A stretch of DNA of 64,000 nucleotides from positions 124,001 to 188,000 of the forward strand of contig JAFIRS010002381.1 of assembly GCA_018342105.1 (NCBI GenBank). Reading direction: 5' to 3'. Positions 34,318 through 46,559 of the stretch are shown in pieces; position 1 is the stretch's first letter; each line of letters starts with the position of its first letter. This stretch comes from Gonioctena quinquepunctata (lineage: Eukaryota; Arthropoda; Insecta; Coleoptera; Chrysomelidae). Under the pieces are notes generated by a model. It saw only the letters and a list, made by a program, of their open reading frames with translations. It was not told the origin of the DNA and made no database searches. A program made the translations under genes and the position numbers.

Positions 34318-35174
34318 GGAGAAAACAATGAAAGGACTAGAGAAGAAAGTTGTTTTGTTAAAAATCCAAGACCATCGTGACAGGGTTGCCACATCGCACA
34401 ATTCCGTAAAATCACCGACTTTTGATAGACAGTCGCCATGGTACCTATATCGGAGGCAGTTTGAAGCTGCGGCAACACCCAATGGATGGAACGATGAAGA
34501 AAAGGCTACTGCACTCATAGTGGCTTTGAGGGGACCTGTTTTGGCAATGTTAAGATCATCCCAGAAGACCAACATCACAAGTATGGATACCTTACTGCTG
34601 CTTCATAATTGAGATACGGCGACCAACATCGAGAACAGCTGAAAATACGAGTGCAGAAATTTGGTGAAAGTCTACAGGAGTTTGAAGCAGATGTCCAGAT
34701 ACTTATTCAGCTTGCCATCCCAGAAGCCCCGGAGGATTTCAAAGAACAATTGGCGGTGTAGGTATGTATTGGTTGATTGAGGGATATCGAAATACACCTT
34801 AAGATTAACAAACTTCCAAGAAATGCAGTGAAGCTCTAGTTTGTTCCATGGAGGTGGAAGCGGATTTCAACACCTCAAGACCGAAAGTGAGAGCTGGATC
34901 GATCGAAGAGCCACCTCAGCCAGATACACAAAGTGACAGCATAAAGCAAATGTGTTGTAAAATACAAGAGAAGTTGGAGCCCAGGAATAGCAGCGCTACT
35001 AACCAGTCAATAGGAAACTGCTTCAGATGTGATAGGAGCGGACATTTCAAGAAAGATTGCATAGTGAGGGTACCACAACGATCATCATTACCTGCCAGGA
35101 CACCCCCAAGTTCTTACTCACCTGCGAAAACAGGACCATCTAGAGAGTCCTCGGGCAGATACCATGAACACTAA
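34318..35174 (+). pseudogene. gag: Gypsy-like gag, capsid and zinc knuckle part
   Basis: The frame from about 34318 carries the conserved gag capsid block QSPWYLYRRQFEAAATPNGW then EEKATALIVALRGPVLAML. After a stop at 34611 a second frame gives RYGDQHREQLKIRVQKFGES-type and LQEFEADVQILIQLA. A third frame (from 34848) holds a CCHC knuckle CFRCDRSGHFKKDC (about 35021-35062) and a Pro/Ser-rich tail ending at 35174. At least two frameshifts make it inactive. The presumed N-terminus lies at 32521. Confidence 0.7.
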
Positions 35175-35282
35175 AATAAGCCAGCATATCGGCGCGCATG
35201 CTGGCTAGCAATAACGAAGCCCCCAGAGTCATCCACGTCAACAGGATAAAGACCACCCAGATAGTTTGGCCATCGGAGGAAA

Positions 35283-35690
35283 GGTGATCCAAAAAGACGT
35301 CATATGGACTATGGACACTGGCGCATCAGTTTCTTTGGGTATCCTAGACAACGTAAGACCGCTTACATCCAATTTCGTCCTACGAACGATCACTGGAGGG
35401 GATAAGAGGGGAAGCTGACATCATATTAACCCTCGGGAGACAGCGAATAATCGAAAGAATTTTTGTGGCCGACATAGAAGACGAGTTCATTCTTAGGTTT
35501 GGATCTGATCACTGACTATGGATTTTCTTTCGATGGTGAGCAGAAAACAATGAGAGTTGGAGGGGATGCATTTATTTTAACAACACCATCCGAAAGGGTG
35601 CGTTCTGTGAAATTGCGGATAGCCAAAACTGTCAGGATATCTGGTTCATACATTTCAAGATGGCCGATAATGAAGGTCGCAGTTTAAGTC
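35283..35690 (+). pseudogene. Gypsy-like aspartic protease fragment
   Basis: VIWTMDTGASVS with the catalytic DTGA motif (35311-35325) lies 110 bases after gag. Frameshifted flap and hydrophobic segments (ADIILTLG, then RIFVADIEDEFILGLDLITD) follow, ending with the block GFSFDGEQKTMRVGG that precedes RT in gypsy elements. Similarity ends near 35690, where a different element begins. RT and integrase of this element are missing on this strand. Confidence 0.7.
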
Positions 35691-35695
35691 AGTCT

Positions 35696-36642
35696 GATAA
35701 AACAAATAATAACTTCTTCAAATGTTGCAGAAACAAATTAATAACTGCCTTCATCTGTGAAAAGTGTATCAATGTGTTTCATAAAAGCTGCCCGCACAGA
35801 ATCAAACACATCAGGCAATGAAAAGATGTTTGCCTACAAAAGAGCTATCAAGAGACAATCAACTCAAAGAAGACCATATTAAGAAAATGAAAAATGGGTT
35901 TGAAACATTATATCATGAATCCCTGAAAATGAACGTAGATCTGAACCACATAATTCACAATGAAAAAATAACCTCTGAGGAACTGCAAAAAACAAGTGAA
36001 AACAATAACAGAAACAAAAAAAACAGCACAAAAAGTGTTCACACGGATAGAACAAAACATTGAGGATTCCATGAGGAAAAAAACTAGGAACTCCACGAAC
36101 AAGGATTACAAAGAAAACCCTGATAAATATAGACAAATACAGAGTTCAGAACTTAAAAATTGTTACGCTGAAGTTGTAACTATGAAAAAAGAATTAGAAC
36201 TGTTGATGTTCATAAGCTCTAAGTTCGAAAAAGAAATGGTTCGTCTCATTTCTCACAATGGAAATATTTTGAAAGATATACCATACTTGAAACAACAACT
36301 GGAACCATATTCCTCCGGAATTAGCAAACAAAAACACATTGTAGCAGCGCCGAAATCATCACTCAGTCAGTCAGTCAAGCCAGTTCTGGCAGGAAAATCC
36401 TTATAGTTGCTGGAAACGGAGGAAAAAGGTTGAGTGAATTGATCAGGAAACAATCAAATAGCCAAGCACAACTCTCTATTATAAAAGGAAATGCAGATGA
36501 TCAAGAGTTAGTAAACACAGCATTGAAAAACTCCACCAGCTTCACAAAAAGACACAGTCATACTATGGCCAAACCAAAAGAAGAGTTACGCTATTATCAT
36601 GAAATTTTTTATATCATAGCCATACTAATCAAATTATACTGA
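35696..36642 (+). pseudogene. LINE ORF1 with PHD-like zinc finger and coiled coil
   Basis: The reading SDKTNNNFFKCCRNKL, then ICEKCINVFHKSC (about 35730-35800), is a Cys/His zinc finger like the PHD type found in ORF1 of some CR1/Jockey-type LINEs. A coiled-coil region follows (35818-36406, Lys/Glu/Asn-rich, MKKELELLMFISSKFEKEM). Last comes ILIVAGNGGKRLSELI and IIKGNADDQELVNTAL (36390-36530), whose order resembles the start of an SGNH-esterase-like domain, though the catalytic Ser motif is not visible. Several stops and shifts break it. The assignment to a LINE ORF1 is by domain order only. Confidence 0.45.
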
Positions 36643-36644
36643 TA

Positions 36645-37170
36645 CAACCTTATATAAGGCACCATATATAAGGAACAAAATTCAAAACTTAAATCATAGG
36701 AAAATTCATTCTTCACAACATTGAATGGATTTTTACTAGCGTCGCAATGCACCGAAACGAAGATATAAGCCAAAATCTGAAGAAACTTCCGATTTTGGTA
36801 TTAAAAAAAATGTAGGACTCAAGATGGTGGATGAATTTTGTGATCAATCGTCCCTTCTATTAGAAATCAAATAACTGAAAATAAATAGAGGGTGACAGAG
36901 TTATCATTTACAGCCCAAAATGTTACTATTTGAAGGAAGTTTTTTGATACGAGCTATCTTGTTAGATGGGTGATGCATTCATTTATGATTTGAATGACTA
37001 GGTCATTGCTGAACTCAAGTAGAAACACTATTTTGGTATGCAGCCAAATAAAATAATATTACGAACCTGGGGTTTGAAATACTCGACTAATTATGGTCCG
37101 TTTATTTACACTTCAAAACTACAACGCCATAATGCAATGTCAATTAAATAAATCAGTCACACTTCACTGT
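36645..37170. other. Non-coding stretch
   Basis: Nothing recognised between the LINE ORF1 remnant and the gypsy integrase remnant. Confidence 0.3.
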
Positions 37171-37179
37171 TCAAGATAA

Positions 37180-38150
37180 AACGCGCGACACTGCAAGTGT
37201 CCGACCTTTCACTCTCCGGAACGGCAACCGAATTATATGGAACTTCTTGGAATTCGCGATTGTTCGGTTAGAAAGTCCGTTGACGTCAACCAGTCGATAT
37301 TTTTTATTTTTGCAATTAATTGACCAGACAGTAGCGTATTGGATTTGTAACACTGTCTCCTGCCTCTAATTTTGATCGTCCCATGATATGACCTCAGTCT
37401 TTCCAAATGGACAACTTTCATCTTGGTCCTAAGACTGCATTGGATTCTGTAAACCACGTCGTTGATGCTTTTCTTCGCCTCATACGGTCCTTCCGAAAGC
37501 AGTGTTTCCTCTTCCTAATGGATTGTACAGCCAAACTTTGTCACCTTTTTTTAATCCTCCTGAATTAGCTTTCAAATCCTAACGAGCTTTCATCTTGCCA
37601 CTTGTCAATATCAACCTCTTCCGAAATATTTTGTGGACATGCTGTCCCACAGTTTATCTGCATAGTCCCGCACGTCTCCTTCTTCGGTGCTTGATGATCC
37701 CAACATCAGGTCACAGGGTAATCGAAGTTTTCTTCCATAGATAGTAGTTCTGGTCTTACTGGCAAACTCACAGCTCACCAACTTTCTTGAATAACTGACT
37801 TAAAATTCCTTTCATGGTCGGAATGTAGCTCCAACGGTACACCGAATCTTGAGAACATGTTGTCCAGCAATGATCTAGCTATTGCGGATGCCTCTTGGTC
37901 AAATAATATATTCTTCACTACCTGATAGGATGAATTTGTTGCTATCGTCCGTATCACAGGAAATGGTCCAGCTACATCAATGGCAATCCGTTCGAATGGC
38001 ACACCTATGTTATATCTCTTCATTTCATCCCTCGACCTTGTTTTGGGACCTTAAGTAGCGCCGCACTATGGACATCTTCTGCACCAGCTTTCTACATCGT
38101 CTTGGCATTGCCTGATCTTATCTCTCCAGGAGGGTCGTTCTCTTTCCAAC
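37180..38150 (-). pseudogene. Gypsy-type integrase remnant
   Basis: On the minus strand, MKRYNIGVPFERIAIDVAGP (from 38023) is the start of the integrase catalytic core, with the first Asp in IDVAGPFP. RFGVPLELHSDHERNF carries the second Asp block, in which the normal SDQGRNF has become SDHERNF. A piece between the two blocks is missing. Downstream, frames to 37180 match the C-terminal domain (KVVHLERLRSYHG, and WLTSTDFLTEQ less clearly). The zinc-binding region upstream (about 38060-38150) is barely visible. It is not the missing pol of 34318-35690, because the strand is opposite. Confidence 0.65.
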
Positions 38151-38990
38151 GTAGAAAGTCCCCAACTTTGGGTCTGTTTCTTGGTATGCGGGTCGACACC
38201 AATGAACACAGTCTTATGCGCAATGCTGAGAAACTTTTTCGTGTGTTCAATTTGAATGAATTTTCAGATTATCAGCTCTAATGGTCTAGATTGAGGTTGT
38301 CAGTGGTGTGAATGGTGTCGGAAAAATAATCCGTCACAAAAGCCATAACCTATTTTCATAAATATTCATCCAAGACTCAAACCCAAAAATAAAAAAAATG
38401 TTGTTAAAACTAATCCCTAATACGAAACATTTTGCTACTAGGCAGTGTTGCCGTTTAAACTGAATATCCCGGTTTATAGCTACATTTAACCATCAGTACG
38501 TATGAATTTAAACCGAAAACTAAAATTTATTTTTTATCAAGATTATTGTAGAATGATTCATTTTTAAAAGTCATCATCAACTGTTTTTGACAGATAAACC
38601 CGAGTGAGCTGAAGGAAAATTTCGTATGAGGTGATATGATCTTTTGACAAACAAGTTTACAAAGCGAAACCGAATAGAAGGGATATCAGCATTTCACATT
38701 TGTTGGCAGCAACGATTTGTTGATATTCTCCTAAATAAAAGACATACATTTTCTTTAGCTTGGGTTTACAAAACCACGACACGTTTTTCGCTATGCACAA
38801 GTAACAATTCAAAGATTATATTCTCAATTCACTTCAATCAATACTGAATGAAATGAAAACTGTGCAGACCTACAATGAAGGAAACTAAACTGTGAGTATT
38901 GTTTATAGAAGTTTTAAAAGAAACATTAACAAATATATTACTGCATAAGATATTAATACAGACCAAAATTTATTTAATGTGATCTTGGGT
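38151..38990. other. Probable intron of the Adar gene
   Basis: AT-rich, no transposon gene recognised, and directly downstream (minus strand) of the Adar exon donor. GGCAGTGTTGCCG near 38443 resembles the ends of the hAT-type elements at 1116 and 2859 but no partner end was found. Confidence 0.35.
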
Positions 38991-38997
38991 AACTCAC

Positions 38998-39492
38998 CTG
39001 TTTCTTTGAAATATTTGCCATGAATAATATTTGTTTTAAATCTTGCATAAGGGTACTTTTCTTTAAACGAACAAGTGGAATCTGCATTAAGGTATAATTC
39101 ATTGGGCAGCATGCGATGTCCTTTGGCATTCTGATTGTTTGAAGATTGCTTATTCCCACCTTTGTTTTTAACAATGGCCCGATCTCGCTTGGAATCTAAT
39201 TTAGACGCAGATATCGTATTTGTTGAAAAAATCATTCCATTGGTGGGTATTTTGAAAGATTTTAGAGCTTCAGAGGCTACCACAGTTTTTGCAGATTTTT
39301 TTGATTTTCCATTGCCATAATAATTTTGACCATCAACTTCAACGCATACTTTGAATGTTGGGTTATGAGAAGGACCAGATTTGTCGATGATTTTATATTC
39401 GAGGCCAGCTTTCAGTTCATTTAGCACAGATATAGGATTTATACCACTGACACCACCCTTTTTCTCCTTCGGAAATAGTGGTGGGGATTCTA
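38998..39492 (-). CDS. Adar: ADAR RNA-editase exon (dsRBD1 and start of dsRBD2)
   Basis: ADAR deaminates adenosine to inosine in double-stranded RNA, mainly in nuclear pre-mRNA of neurons. The exon is open throughout its 495 bases. It is bounded by a polypyrimidine-AG acceptor (T-run then CAG at 39493-39495) and a canonical donor CAG/GTGAGT at 38998/38997. The first dsRNA-binding domain is complete: SVLNELKAGLEYKIIDKSGP, FKVCVEVDGQNYYGNG and KSKKSAKTVVASEALKSF. The second begins with LPNELYLNADSTCSF and ARFKTNIIHGKYFKETG, cut by the intron before the usual PSKK. The match to insect Adar is strong. Deaminase exons are not in the window. The upstream linker (ESPPLFPKEKKGGVSG) fits too. A duplicated or pseudogene copy is not excluded. 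Confidence 0.75.
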
Positions 39493-39495
39493 CTG

Positions 39496-40640
39496 AAAAA
39501 AAAACAATAAAAAGCCTTGAAGATTTTCACACTTTGTCAAGCTTAATGACTGGGAATTGATACTAGTGATTTGGCTTGGTACCGAATGGTTTTAATCTTT
39601 TATTATATTATTAATGTTATTATTATTTATTCTTAAGAATGAACAAGCTGCTTAGGTCCAAATGATATGAAAATTTGGCAAGGCAAGGGGCAGGGTAGAT
39701 AAACGAGCGCTTGTCTATTTTGAGTATTTAAATATGTGTAGTTTATAACTATTTATTTATTTTAAGTTTGCTTTCTTATCAACTGTATTTCTCTGTAATT
39801 GAGATCTAACAGACGCATTATCATTCAATGCCAATAAGGTGGCAGGCAGAGACGTACTCGTTGCTGCTGAAATTAAATTTTCACATAAGATGATATGTTT
39901 GTTGAAGGCTCGGTCTAACAAATTATTTCGCTGGTATAAAATATATTTACTAACAAGTGTGGAAAGTGGTACTTTATAGCAAATTCATAAGTTTTCTTAA
40001 ATTACTATTTTTTCAAAATAAAACTATGCTTTTTATCTTCTAGTGTGTGACAAAGTACTAGTAGAAAAATAGGAACTTATTTTTCATATATGGAAAAAAG
40101 TAAAAAATATATATAAACGTAAAGATGGTGTGGAAAGTCTGATTCAATAATGCGTAAAAATACATAAACAGTACGAAAAAGTGCAGTGTACAATGAATAT
40201 AGGACACTTATTTATCTATTTACACGTAATAATATACATATACCTACAAAATATACTTCCTGGTAGGTTATACCAACTCAACTTCATGAATTTCGGGTAC
40301 AGACATGACTGAATCCTACAAAATATACTTGTAGCATATACAAACTCAACTTCATAAATTTCGGGTACAGACATGACTGAATTTTTTACATAATAATGAA
40401 ATTGATTTAAAAAATAATAGAAAATAAATGAAATTTATAAAATTGAGTTTAACAGGTACAAATACAGTACAAAAAAATACAGTGTCATAAAATATAAAAG
40501 TTCACAACCATTTTTCTCTGGGCAACAGATCTATATTTACATATGATTTCTATACTTTTCGATCATGCGCTATGCAATTTTCCCAGCTTTCATTTGGAAT
40601 ATTCTGCATTTATGACTGAATTTAAGCTACCACAGATGAG
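39496..40640. other. Non-coding stretch, probable Adar intron
   Basis: No transposon gene recognised. It contains the short tandem duplication at 40246-40386. Confidence 0.35.
40246..40386 (+). repeat. Tandem duplication, about 70-bp unit, two copies
   Basis: ACAAAATATACTT at 40246 and 40318 starts each unit. Both share CTCAACTTCAT.AATTTCGG and GTACAGACATGACTGAAT. A few substitutions and a short indel separate them. Confidence 0.85.
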
Positions 40641-40939
40641 TTTGCCCCTTAAAGTCCAACCTCACCTTCATGTGGTTTGGGGTGAACAGGTTGCGAGCAC
40701 GCGACGAGTGAAAGAGTGTGTAGACATTCATGGCCGACCGCGACTCGACCAACGAGGCTCTGGCAAACGGTCCCAAATCCAAGCTGTGAGCGCCGTGGCA
40801 CCGGGGTCATTCATTCGTTTCCGGGTAGCGTGGGTCGTCGCCTGGTTTGCCTCCTGGATCAGTGGTAGTGGGTGATGTTGCGTCATGTCGAGGTTCAAGG
40901 GCAAACAAAGCTATTTTGTTTGCTTGGGCACTGGGGTGA

Positions 40940-43650
40940 GTATCTTCGCCGCTCGGAGGCGGGTGAGCTCTACGGTGTCACTAACGGGGCCACCGAGAAA
41001 CAGGGCAAACTCTCGGAGTAAACAGCCTTAGCTCCTTGCAGGGGGCACCACAGGGCCGCACTAACTCCTTTTTCCTCAATCGTGGGAACGAATGGGACCA
41101 CTAAGACTAAACACCGAGAACGAAGGAGGACAACTCCTGGCCTTCTCGGTTGACATTGTTTCTTTCAGAGCACTGGAGAGGATGCAATTTCGAGTGTACA
41201 GGATCGGAAAAGAACTCTTCAGGACATTGAACAAACAAAAACAAACATGGGGGGATAAGGGTCATCTAGATTAACCGCAGTGCAAGGCGGCCCCTGCAGT
41301 ACTTATAGGTGCTATGAGGAACTTCGAAGTGGTTCTCATTCAGAAACCATGGATCCGACATGGAGAAATAAGAGGTCTGGGAGGACAAGTGGGGAGTTAT
41401 TGTATAGCAGATCAACTGAGACCCTCCGAACCTGTATACTTATTTGAACAAATATAAAAACTGTGCAGTTAACGAAATTGTGTTCGAAAGATCTGACAGC
41501 AGTGAAGATAAGGATCAGGGAAGATAATGGGTCGAGAGAGGTCATTTTCGCTGCGGCCAAGTTTCCTTCGGATGATCCTGAACCACCACCCACAAAGGCT
41601 GTGGAGGAGCTGATAGGGCACTGCAGGCAGAAAGGACTGCAGGGGGTAATCGGCTGCGATGCCAACGCGCACCACACCGTCTGAGGCAGTAGCGACACTA
41701 ACGAAAGGAGGGAGTCACTACTACAGTTCGTGATAACAAACAAACTAGACATACTCAATGTAGGCAACAAACAAACCTTCATTTAAAAAAAAAAGGAGGG
41801 AGGTACTTGAGGTAATTTTGTTACAGAATGGAATGTGTCTGTGAGTTGCTCCGACCACATACATATAAACTTCAAAATAAAGAGCAACATCACCACAGAA
41901 ACGTATCGGAATCCAAGGCAGACCTAGCACGCAACCTTCCAGGATTACAAAGACCGATAAGTATAAATAACGACCTAGAGATGGCAGTGGAGCAACTCAA
42001 TGACACAATCATCTCTGCGTTCAACAACAATTGTCCCCTTATCACAAGGAACTCTACCAGGGAAGTACCCTGGTGGAATGCCGAACTTGCACGATTAAGA
42101 AGACAAACGAGACAAAAATTTAACATTGCCAAGAAGGTGGTATGACCACAAGGACGCATTGGCCAGCTACTAAAATGCACTAAACAAAGGCAAGAGAGAT
42201 TGGAGGAGGTACTGTGAGGAGATAGAGAGTACTCAAGAATGCACTAGACTCCAAAGAATCCTCTCTAAGGACAAACATCAAGTAATACGCTGCTTTAAAA
42301 ATTAACAAGGAGAACCACTACAGAAGAAGAAACTATAAAGGAACTCTTTAGGATTCACTTTCCTGGGGCTCAAATAGTACAGACACCTGCTAATGAGATT
42401 GGTCTGGAGGCTCTGAAAAGGGGATCCAAGGGAAATTGGACATTAGCGAAACAGGTGGTAACCTATGAAAAATTACATTTGAACCATTCAAATCACTGGG
42501 ACCGGAATGATTTACCAAGTACTATTAAAGAACTACTGCATAGAAGACTCTGTGAAATATTCAGAGGCGGCCTGGCTTTCGAATACATACTAAAGCCATG
42601 CATACAGGACTGGCTGCTCAACAGAAACAGCAACTCACAAACTGGTGGAGAGAATGGAGAACATGCTGGAAAACTAAGAGGTATTAATAGCGGCCTTTCT
42701 AGAGAGAATGAGCTTTTAATAACACCCCTATAAACTTAATCATCCGCTCTCTTAGACGGAGAGAAATCGAGAAACCTTGCGTGGCCTGGATAGACTCAAT
42801 GCTAAGAAACAAGATGATATACACAACCCTAATGGAGAAGATTGTAGTAGCCCGGGCGGCCAGGGGATGCCTGCATGAGATAGTTATTTCTCCAGTCCTC
42901 TGGAATCTGGTCTTGGACGGACTACTGGGGCCTCTGAAAGAAGAAGGTCATAAAACCCTTGGGTCCGCTGAAGACATAGTTGTCCTAGAACAGGGGAAAT
43001 TCAACACCTCGGTTATGGATCGTATGCACGAGGCCCTGAACTTGGCAACCCGCTGGACTGACTTGGAGGGATTGAATATCAATCCTCAAAAAGCCACCAT
43101 AGTAACATTCACTCGAAGGCGTAAACTAGAGGGATTAGGACCTATAAAACCTCGAGGAGAAACTATCCAGAGCAAGGGAGAGGTCAAATATATCGGGGTG
43201 ATACTGGACTCGAAACTGACCTGGAACCAACATCTGATGAAAGTGACCAGAAAAGCGGTGACCACATTAATTGTTGCCAGACGCTCTTTTGGGAAGAAAT
43301 GGGGGATGGAACCACATATGGGACCCTGGTTATACAACATGGTGGTAAAACCGGCCATAACGTACGCCTCCTTTGTGTGGTGGCCAAAGACCCAACTAAG
43401 GAGCGCTAAAACTAAACTAGGCAAAGTGCAAAGACACAGGGGCAATTAAATGAACGCACATTGCAGCCATTGGACAAACTGTTGGGATTGCCTTCCCTTC
43501 ACTTGGTGATACAAGGAGAGGCCAGGCTAGGTGCCTTCAGACTGAAAAACACACTAGACAACATAAACGTTGGGACAGGACACATGAGCATCGTAAGCAT
43601 GGTATCCAGGGACGTGTTAGACCTGAGATCAGACCATATTGCAAAACGAT
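40940..43650 (+). pseudogene. LOA/R1-like LINE, copy B (ORF1 end, EN, RT)
   Basis: This is the second copy of the LINE family seen at 23105 and 48640. From 41092 a piece homologous to the end of ORF1 (RMGPLRLNTENEGGQLLAF) appears. The apurinic endonuclease follows, with GCDANAHHT (41652-41678) and a Lys-run frameshift near 41785. Then come the linker WWNAELARLRRQTRQKFN and RT from about 42430. The catalytic box is SAED (42964-42975) instead of F/YADD, and the thumb shows KYIGVILDSKLTWNQHL. Many stops and shifts; the RT centre is lost. GC content is higher than in the surroundings. The minus-strand frames here are shadows. Confidence 0.75.
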
Positions 43651-43654
43651 TCTC

Positions 43655-45290
43655 AATTTTCGGGCAATGTGTCACAATAATATTGTTTTTTATTGAAAAT
43701 TATTTAATTTTTTCTATAATTGTTTTTTTTTTCATAATTATCCTTAAAATACATATCATTTTCAAGCATAACGTCCTGGATGGTGAGTTTTGTTTCATTT
43801 GAACACGGAACTTTATTTAACCTTTGACATTGGTTGCTCTACCCAACCTCTATCTGGAACTTCGTGTCATCCAGATAAACAATATCCCTCCCACCTCTAT
43901 ATTCAAGGATTGTAATTAAATATTCCACCATCCATATTTCTAAGCGGGCTGATTCCATAATTATTTGTAGTTTAGTTTTATTTTTCCCATTTTAAACTCG
44001 TTTTGAGAAATGCATGTTCTTTAGTGTCCCACGGCAACACTCTATTCCTGAGTCATCTTTTTTTAATCTTTGCATTACAGTTTTTAAAGTAGGGACTAGT
44101 TTATAAGAAGTACCGGAGTCTTTCCTTTTTTTCTCTTTATTATAGGCCTATTTACTATACACCCCACCGTCTTTACTGGCCCGCGTGTTAAGTCTGCAGC
44201 TTCCTGAACTGCACCAAATTTTGATAATACACGTTTTTGAAGGGTTCAAATATAACTTTTTTGTGTCAACTGCTGCTAATGCTAATTGATTTTTATCACC
44301 TATTGCTTTTCTTGTGTCGCCATTATCACCCGTACCTCCACGTAATATACTAGGTTCTTCCCATGGATGGAACATTTTTAGACAGTACGTAATTGACAAC
44401 AAATAACATCTTTTCTTATCGAATATAAACTGCTAACTGAATTTTAGAATCACAAATCAGTATGGAAACTTGAGCCTATCCTAATTATTTTAAGAAAATT
44501 ACTTTATAACATAATTCAAAGCTATAAAAACATGAACTTTCAATGAGTCATATTTACATTACATTACATTGACAAATTTTAATTTGCGCATAAAATATGA
44601 AATTATTTATGTATTTTTAAATCTTTACCTGGAATTTCACTCCTCGAAAACTAGGACATTATGAGGGCATGGGATTTCAGTTTAGTCTGTAAGATCTCTG
44701 GACGAACTATTATGATTATATGAAATAGATAAACTGGACTTCCTCATAATAACGTCTGGTTTAACAGTCCAAACAAGATAATGAGTTAGTTACTGTTGAG
44801 CTCTTGGGGAGAGATGTTACTTATTTCTCAAGAATTTTTCCATACATTTGGGTTACAAGTAAGCTTTTTGTACCTTCAAGGTTAGAACAATCAACCATAA
44901 AGAGTGGGAAACAAAATGGAATCCCGAGAACAAGCTAGATATACAGGCGGGTCTAATACCTAGCACGGAATGGGAGCTGCAGGGAAGAACATGTAGTCAA
45001 GTTACCCGCTTGGACAACACAGTTCCGTAATTCAAATGGAAATATTTACCATCTGTTAAGAAATTTACTGAATTACGCAAATTGAGTTTCATTCATGCAT
45101 TGAAAACGTATCTGGGCATTGGAAATTCGTAAATTTCCAAATTTCATGAAATATTTTTTTCTCTTGGATTTGATCCACTCTGTATATTTCTTGAAGTGAA
45201 TGTCTTGGAGATCACCACTCTCCAGTTCACATCAATCAAATGCATATCTATTGTATGATGTACTCTATTGTTGTATCTCTTTGTTACGAC
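43655..45290. other. Mostly non-coding stretch
   Basis: An 84-codon minus-strand frame (44148-44402) contains MFHPWEEPSILRGGTGDNG and could be an exon or a decayed transposon gene, but no family is recognised. Nothing else is supported. Confidence 0.3.
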
Positions 45291-45299
45291 TGGAAGGAT

Positions 45300-45560
45300 A
45301 AATATCCTACACATTTAAGGATGGTAATACGGCCTACCATCCTTAAAGGAAGTTAGGTCGAGCCGGCTTGTGTAACTCATCAACACCTTGTCGTTTGACC
45401 TTACTAGCCATATTGATGCTTTATTGTAGTTGGATCAATATATTATACCTTCTTCACGGAGCTCTTCTATTATCGATATGATCTCATCGTCCTGACTTGT
45501 GTGTCCAGATGCTTTCCATCCTATACGTAATCGTAAACGATCCTCTAATTCTTTAGGCCT
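45300..45560 (-). pseudogene. Polinton/Maverick remnant: conserved protein end and INT start
   Basis: Minus-strand reading gives EDRLRLRIGWKASGHTSQ then DEIISIIEELREEGIIY and a stop. This is the C-terminal signature of the conserved Polinton protein also seen at 58313-59236, where the related text is LLIASKTAGITTGHNNEI. Shortly after comes MASKVKRQGVDELHKPARPN, resembling the N-terminus of the Polinton integrase (DELHxPxRxNF). Finding the end of one Polinton gene followed closely by the start of integrase supports a true element remnant. Beyond about 45300 the similarity is lost. Confidence 0.55.
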
Positions 45561-45803
45561 ATTTCAGTGAACATAGTTTTGTTGTGAACACTTTCTGTAA
45601 TATTATTCGTTTGAACTTGTTACTACTAGTGTTGACATTGAAGTTGGAATCATTCATTCATGTCGATAGTGGTTTTAGAACCTGATATTTCTTTAACTTT
45701 CTATATTATTCCATTCAACGGATTCTTCTAGTATAATGCTTTCATTAAATCCAATCTCTCAACATAGGTTTATCGTAAGTTATATGTAAGGAAATTGACG
45801 TAC

Positions 45804-45954
45804 CTGTATTGTATCATCCCAAAGGAAAATACTACCGCCCCCAAAGCGTACTTCTGGATTTTCCATTGTTAATTTTTGTGTTGAAGGTTCTACTATAACG
45901 TAATTTTTATCATATGCATTTATAAGAATTGTCCATTTATAAGAATTTCCCAAT
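45804..45954 (-). CDS. Exon-like segment of an unknown gene
   Basis: The minus-strand frame reads YKWTILINAYDKNYVIVEP, then KLTMENPEVRFGGGSIFLW and DDTIQ, ending exactly at a strong donor CAG/GTACGT (45804/45803). The residue mix looks like a folded domain, not low complexity. I do not recognise the family. A direct repeat ATTCTTATAAATG is found near its upstream edge. It might be a host exon upstream of the Adar locus. Confidence 0.3.
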
Positions 45955-45990
45955 TTATTGTTAAGAAAACGAATTCACTACGTCACTGGA

Positions 45991-46293
45991 TGTTGTCTGG
46001 TGCGGGGAAATTCTGGAATAAACAATACAATTTGGGCGATTCCTATTATATAAGAGACACCGGACCGTGGCGAAGGCAGTGTTTTTTTCAGAATAAGTGA
46101 AACTCAGATTCAAGGTGAAGTTCAACGGAAGAAAACGAAATGATTCAGATACAGTGACGTGTGCGGTATTTTAATAGTGAACTGTGATTGATTTAATTGT
46201 CAGATCGCAATGTTCTTTTTGTAATGTGGAGTGCAAATAAACGGACACTAATTAATTCAGTATTTTATTAGCCCCAAACCCAGATTCGTGACA
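45991..46293 (+). repeat. Possible solo LTR
   Basis: It begins TGTTGTCTGGTGCGGGG, has a TATA box (TTATATAAGAG near 46045), a likely start region CAGTG, a poly(A) signal (GCAAATAAACGG near 46238) and ends CAGATTCGTGACA. This is the typical order in an insect gypsy-type LTR. No matching flanking duplication was found and there is no second copy here, so the limits are tentative. Confidence 0.4.
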
Positions 46294-46559
46294 TATTAAC
46301 ACTGTCAACATTGGACGTTTCTTTCTGCTTCATGATGCGTATCGTTTGACGGTTCGCTACTTATTGAGATATATTTCATTTTAAGTACAATGCTAGTTAC
46401 AAAAAACTATTGATAATCGATTTGAAGTAGAAAACGAAATATAAAAAACAGTTATGGAAGTGTTTACAAATGTAGAAATTATGAAAATCTGACATCACAG
46501 TTGAAAGCGACAATTCAACATTTGAAAGAATAAGACAGTCATTTATCGTGATCAACTAC

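Noticed and set aside
34102..34578. 158-codon minus-strand ORF
   Set aside because: It is the antisense shadow of the gypsy-like gag, whose capsid and zinc-knuckle motifs are on the plus strand.
37180..38150. Integrase of the gypsy-like gag-protease element at 32521-35690
   Set aside because: It lies on the opposite strand and a LINE ORF1 remnant separates them, so it belongs to a different insertion.
44148..44402. Minus-strand ORF as an N-terminal Adar exon
   Set aside because: No dsRNA-binding or deaminase motif and no clear splice borders; listed only as unresolved sequence.
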